Assembly (NCBI GenBank): GCA_900550815.1 | Contig: URTW01000132.1 | Location: 1 to 5,733 of the forward strand | Direction of reading: 5' to 3' | Source of the DNA: an uncultured Collinsella sp. | Lineage (GTDB): Bacteria > Actinomycetota > Coriobacteriia > Coriobacteriales > Coriobacteriaceae | DNA: 5,733 bases | Part shown: positions 4,846-5,733 of the stretch, piece by piece | Layout: each line of letters begins with the position of its first letter | Position numbering within the stretch: position 1 is the first letter of the stretch | Made by a program: the position numbers and the translations under genes | The notes under the pieces: model-generated | Seen by the model: the letters and a program-made list of their open reading frames with translations, nothing else | Databases searched by the model: none | Told to the model about the DNA's origin: nothing

Positions 4846-4860
4846 TGTAATTTACCTAAA
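4846..4860. promoter_or_regulatory. Degenerate second operator (TGTAAT half-site)
   Basis: TGTAAT (4846-4851) is identical to the left half of the 4781-4795 palindrome. With the same 3-base spacing, the other half would be CCTAAA, which matches ATTACA at only three of six positions. It adjoins the repressor's ribosome binding site, so occupancy could repress the repressor gene. Confidence 0.35.
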
Positions 4861-4871
4861 GGGGTGAAAAG

Positions 4872-5495
4872 ATGGACCTCGGGAAGAAGATTCGCGCACA
4901 CCGCGACGAGTTGGGCCTCACGCAGGCAGAGTTGGCGGACACGCTCGGTCTTACCTACTCGTCGGTAAGTCAGTGGGAATGCGGCCGCGCCACGCCGAGG
5001 ACGCCTATCCTTCGTCAACTCGCCGACCTCTTCGACACGACGGTGGCCGAACTCATGGGAGAGGACGCCACCGAGGCCGCGAACAAGGGCACCTCCCGCA
5101 TGGTCCCGCTCCTCGGGTACGCACACATGGGCGACTTCGAGGACGAGGGCGACCTCTGCGACGAGGTCGAGGTCCCGGCCGCCGTGGCCGACGCCCACCC
5201 GCGCGGCTTCATGGTCCACGCCCAGGGCGGCTGCATGGACAACCGCTTCCCGCACGACGCCCTGCTGCTCGTCGACCCCGACATGGAGCCGGTCAACGGC
5301 CAGCCGGTGCTCGCCGAGACGTCCGACTACGGCGCCGTGGTGCGCAACTACACCCGGGGCCGCTCCTCGGTCATGCGCACGGCGGACAGCCATAGCGGCG
5401 AGTACGACGACATCCTCGCCGGGCCGGGCGACGAGCCCGTGGTCTGCAAGGGCCGCGGCGTCTGGTACATGGGCGAGCAGGACGAGAGGGGCTAG
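4872..5495 (+). CDS. CI-like repressor with degenerate S24 peptidase domain
   Basis: A 207-residue phage repressor. Residues 1-63 are an XRE helix-turn-helix (KIRAHRDELGLTQAELADTL, then SSVSQWECGRATPRTPILRQ, then LADLFDTTVAELMG). Residues ~77-200 align with the LexA/CI S24 fold: VPLLGYAHMGDF, a Val/Pro strand (EVEVPAAVADAHPRGFMVHA), then GGCMDNRFPHDALLLVDP and EPVNGQPVLAETSDYGAVVR, ending GRGVWYM. In active members the nucleophile is the Ser of a G-D/N/E-S-M motif; here it is Cys121 (GGCM). The catalytic Lys of the 'VVKR' strand is Arg158 (VVRN). The Ala-Gly cleavage site is not visible, and HMG (85-87) occupies that part. RecA-stimulated self-cleavage is therefore doubtful. The start has AAAGGGGTG at five bases. 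It is divergent from the Cro-like gene and precedes an unidentified gene by 9 nt. Confidence 0.9.
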   Translation: MDLGKKIRAHRDELGLTQAELADTLGLTYSSVSQWECGRATPRTPILRQLADLFDTTVAELMGEDATEAANKGTSRMVPLLGYAHMGDFEDEGDLCDEVEVPAAVADAHPRGFMVHAQGGCMDNRFPHDALLLVDPDMEPVNGQPVLAETSDYGAVVRNYTRGRSSVMRTADSHSGEYDDILAGPGDEPVVCKGRGVWYMGEQDERG

Positions 5496-5504
5496 GCGAT
5501 CTCA

Positions 5505-5733
5505 ATGGGTTTTCTCAAGGACTGCGCCGATGCCTTCAAGGAGGGCTGGCGCGAGGCGGGCGCGAACATGCGCCGCGAGCAGGAGGAGGACAGGGCGCTG
5601 CGCTCCCTCGACGAGTCCGCGCGCGAGGAGATGCGCACCGTCAACGACACCTGCTACATCACCCTCCGCAACCGCGGCGTCAACGTCGCCGCCCTCACCG
5701 CGGCCCGCTGCCTGTCGGCTGCCCTACAGCTCA
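5505..5733 (+). CDS. Unidentified gene downstream of the repressor, runs off the window
   Basis: The frame from ATG 5505 stays open for 76 codons to the window end, with strong GC preference at third positions. The N-terminus GFLKDCADAFKEGWREAGAN resembles the 'GFKEGW' beginnings of small phage proteins. It is followed by a charged, probably helical part (MRREQEEDRALRSLDESARE) and a mixed segment with TCYITLRNRGVNVAALTAA. No family is recognised. It starts 9 nt after the repressor stop, so it is probably cotranscribed in the lysogen; genes there often encode immunity, exclusion or integration functions, which is inference from position. The ribosome binding site is weak (AGG about nine bases upstream, GAGGGG further away). 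Confidence 0.7.
   Translation, partial: MGFLKDCADAFKEGWREAGANMRREQEEDRALRSLDESAREEMRTVNDTCYITLRNRGVNVAALTAARCLSAALQL

Larger units (their letters stand above)
4765..4871. promoter_or_regulatory. Divergent lysogeny control region (leftward and rightward promoters)
   Basis: This AT-rich gap separates the Cro-like and repressor genes, which diverge from it. For the leftward promoter, TTGAAT (4815-4810, minus strand) can serve as -35, with TAATAT (4793-4788, 16-base spacer) or TATGAT (4790-4785, 19-base spacer) as -10. ATTCAA occurs twice exactly 10 bp apart (4800-4805 and 4810-4815). For the rightward promoter, TAAAAT (4829-4834) or TGTAAT (4846-4851) may be the -10; I see no good -35. The repressor ribosome binding site AAAGGGGTG (4858-4866) is five bases before its ATG. 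Exact promoter choice is uncertain. Confidence 0.7.

Noticed and set aside
4812..5393. Leftward open frame antisense to the repressor (193 residues)
   Set aside because: It is a His/Val/Arg/Gly-rich mirror of the repressor gene, running into the AT-rich control region with no start signal.

Overview
The window looks like the early/lysogeny switch region of a temperate phage (prophage) from a GC-rich bacterial host. Most genes are strongly GC-biased at third codon positions and start behind strong AGGAGG-type ribosome binding sites. The one clearly AT-rich stretch is the divergent control region at about 4765-4871. A high-GC Gram-positive gut host of the Coriobacteriia type would fit, but that is inference from composition and gene style only. 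No integrase, terminase or structural gene is visible, so prophage status rests on the repressor/Cro pair and the recombination genes.

Layout from the right: a rightward CI/LexA-type repressor (4872-5495) is followed after 9 nt by an unidentified gene that runs off the window (5505 onward). Leftward from the control region runs a long, compact early operon: a Cro-like HTH protein (4567-4764), a 36-residue acidic microprotein (4426-4536), a two-helix membrane protein with an SPFH/Band 7 (prohibitin/stomatin) domain (3443-4414), and a small putative membrane protein (3219-3431). A 286-bp non-coding gap (2933-3218) packed with inverted repeats follows. Then come an excisionase-type HTH protein (2684-2932), a 46-residue membrane microprotein (2563-2703), a RusA Holliday-junction resolvase (2108-2566), a conserved-looking protein of unknown function (1797-2093), a Bet/RecT single-strand annealing protein (905-1804) and a DUF1351-like protein (108-905). 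Several neighbours overlap by a few bases, which suggests translational coupling.

Reading the genes together: the repressor and Cro-like protein should compete for the palindromic operator TGTAATCATATTACA and so decide between lysogeny and leftward early expression. The leftward operon would first deliver membrane-directed proteins (SPFH and its small neighbours), then regulators and recombination enzymes (Bet, RusA). The repressor has the fold of an S24 self-cleaving repressor, but Cys stands at the expected nucleophile Ser and Arg at the expected catalytic Lys, and no Ala-Gly cleavage site is visible. It may therefore not respond to RecA in the usual way.

The strongest candidates for something undescribed are: (1) the structured 2937-3198 element, which could be a 5' leader RNA of the HTH gene with a hairpin over its ribosome binding site and mutually exclusive stems; (2) an SPFH protein placed directly behind Cro; and (3) the apparently peptidase-dead repressor. 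At the left edge (1-204) a rightward gene fragment collides with the C-terminal coding part of the DUF1351 gene, whose expected last domain is missing. This looks like a rearrangement or assembly junction.
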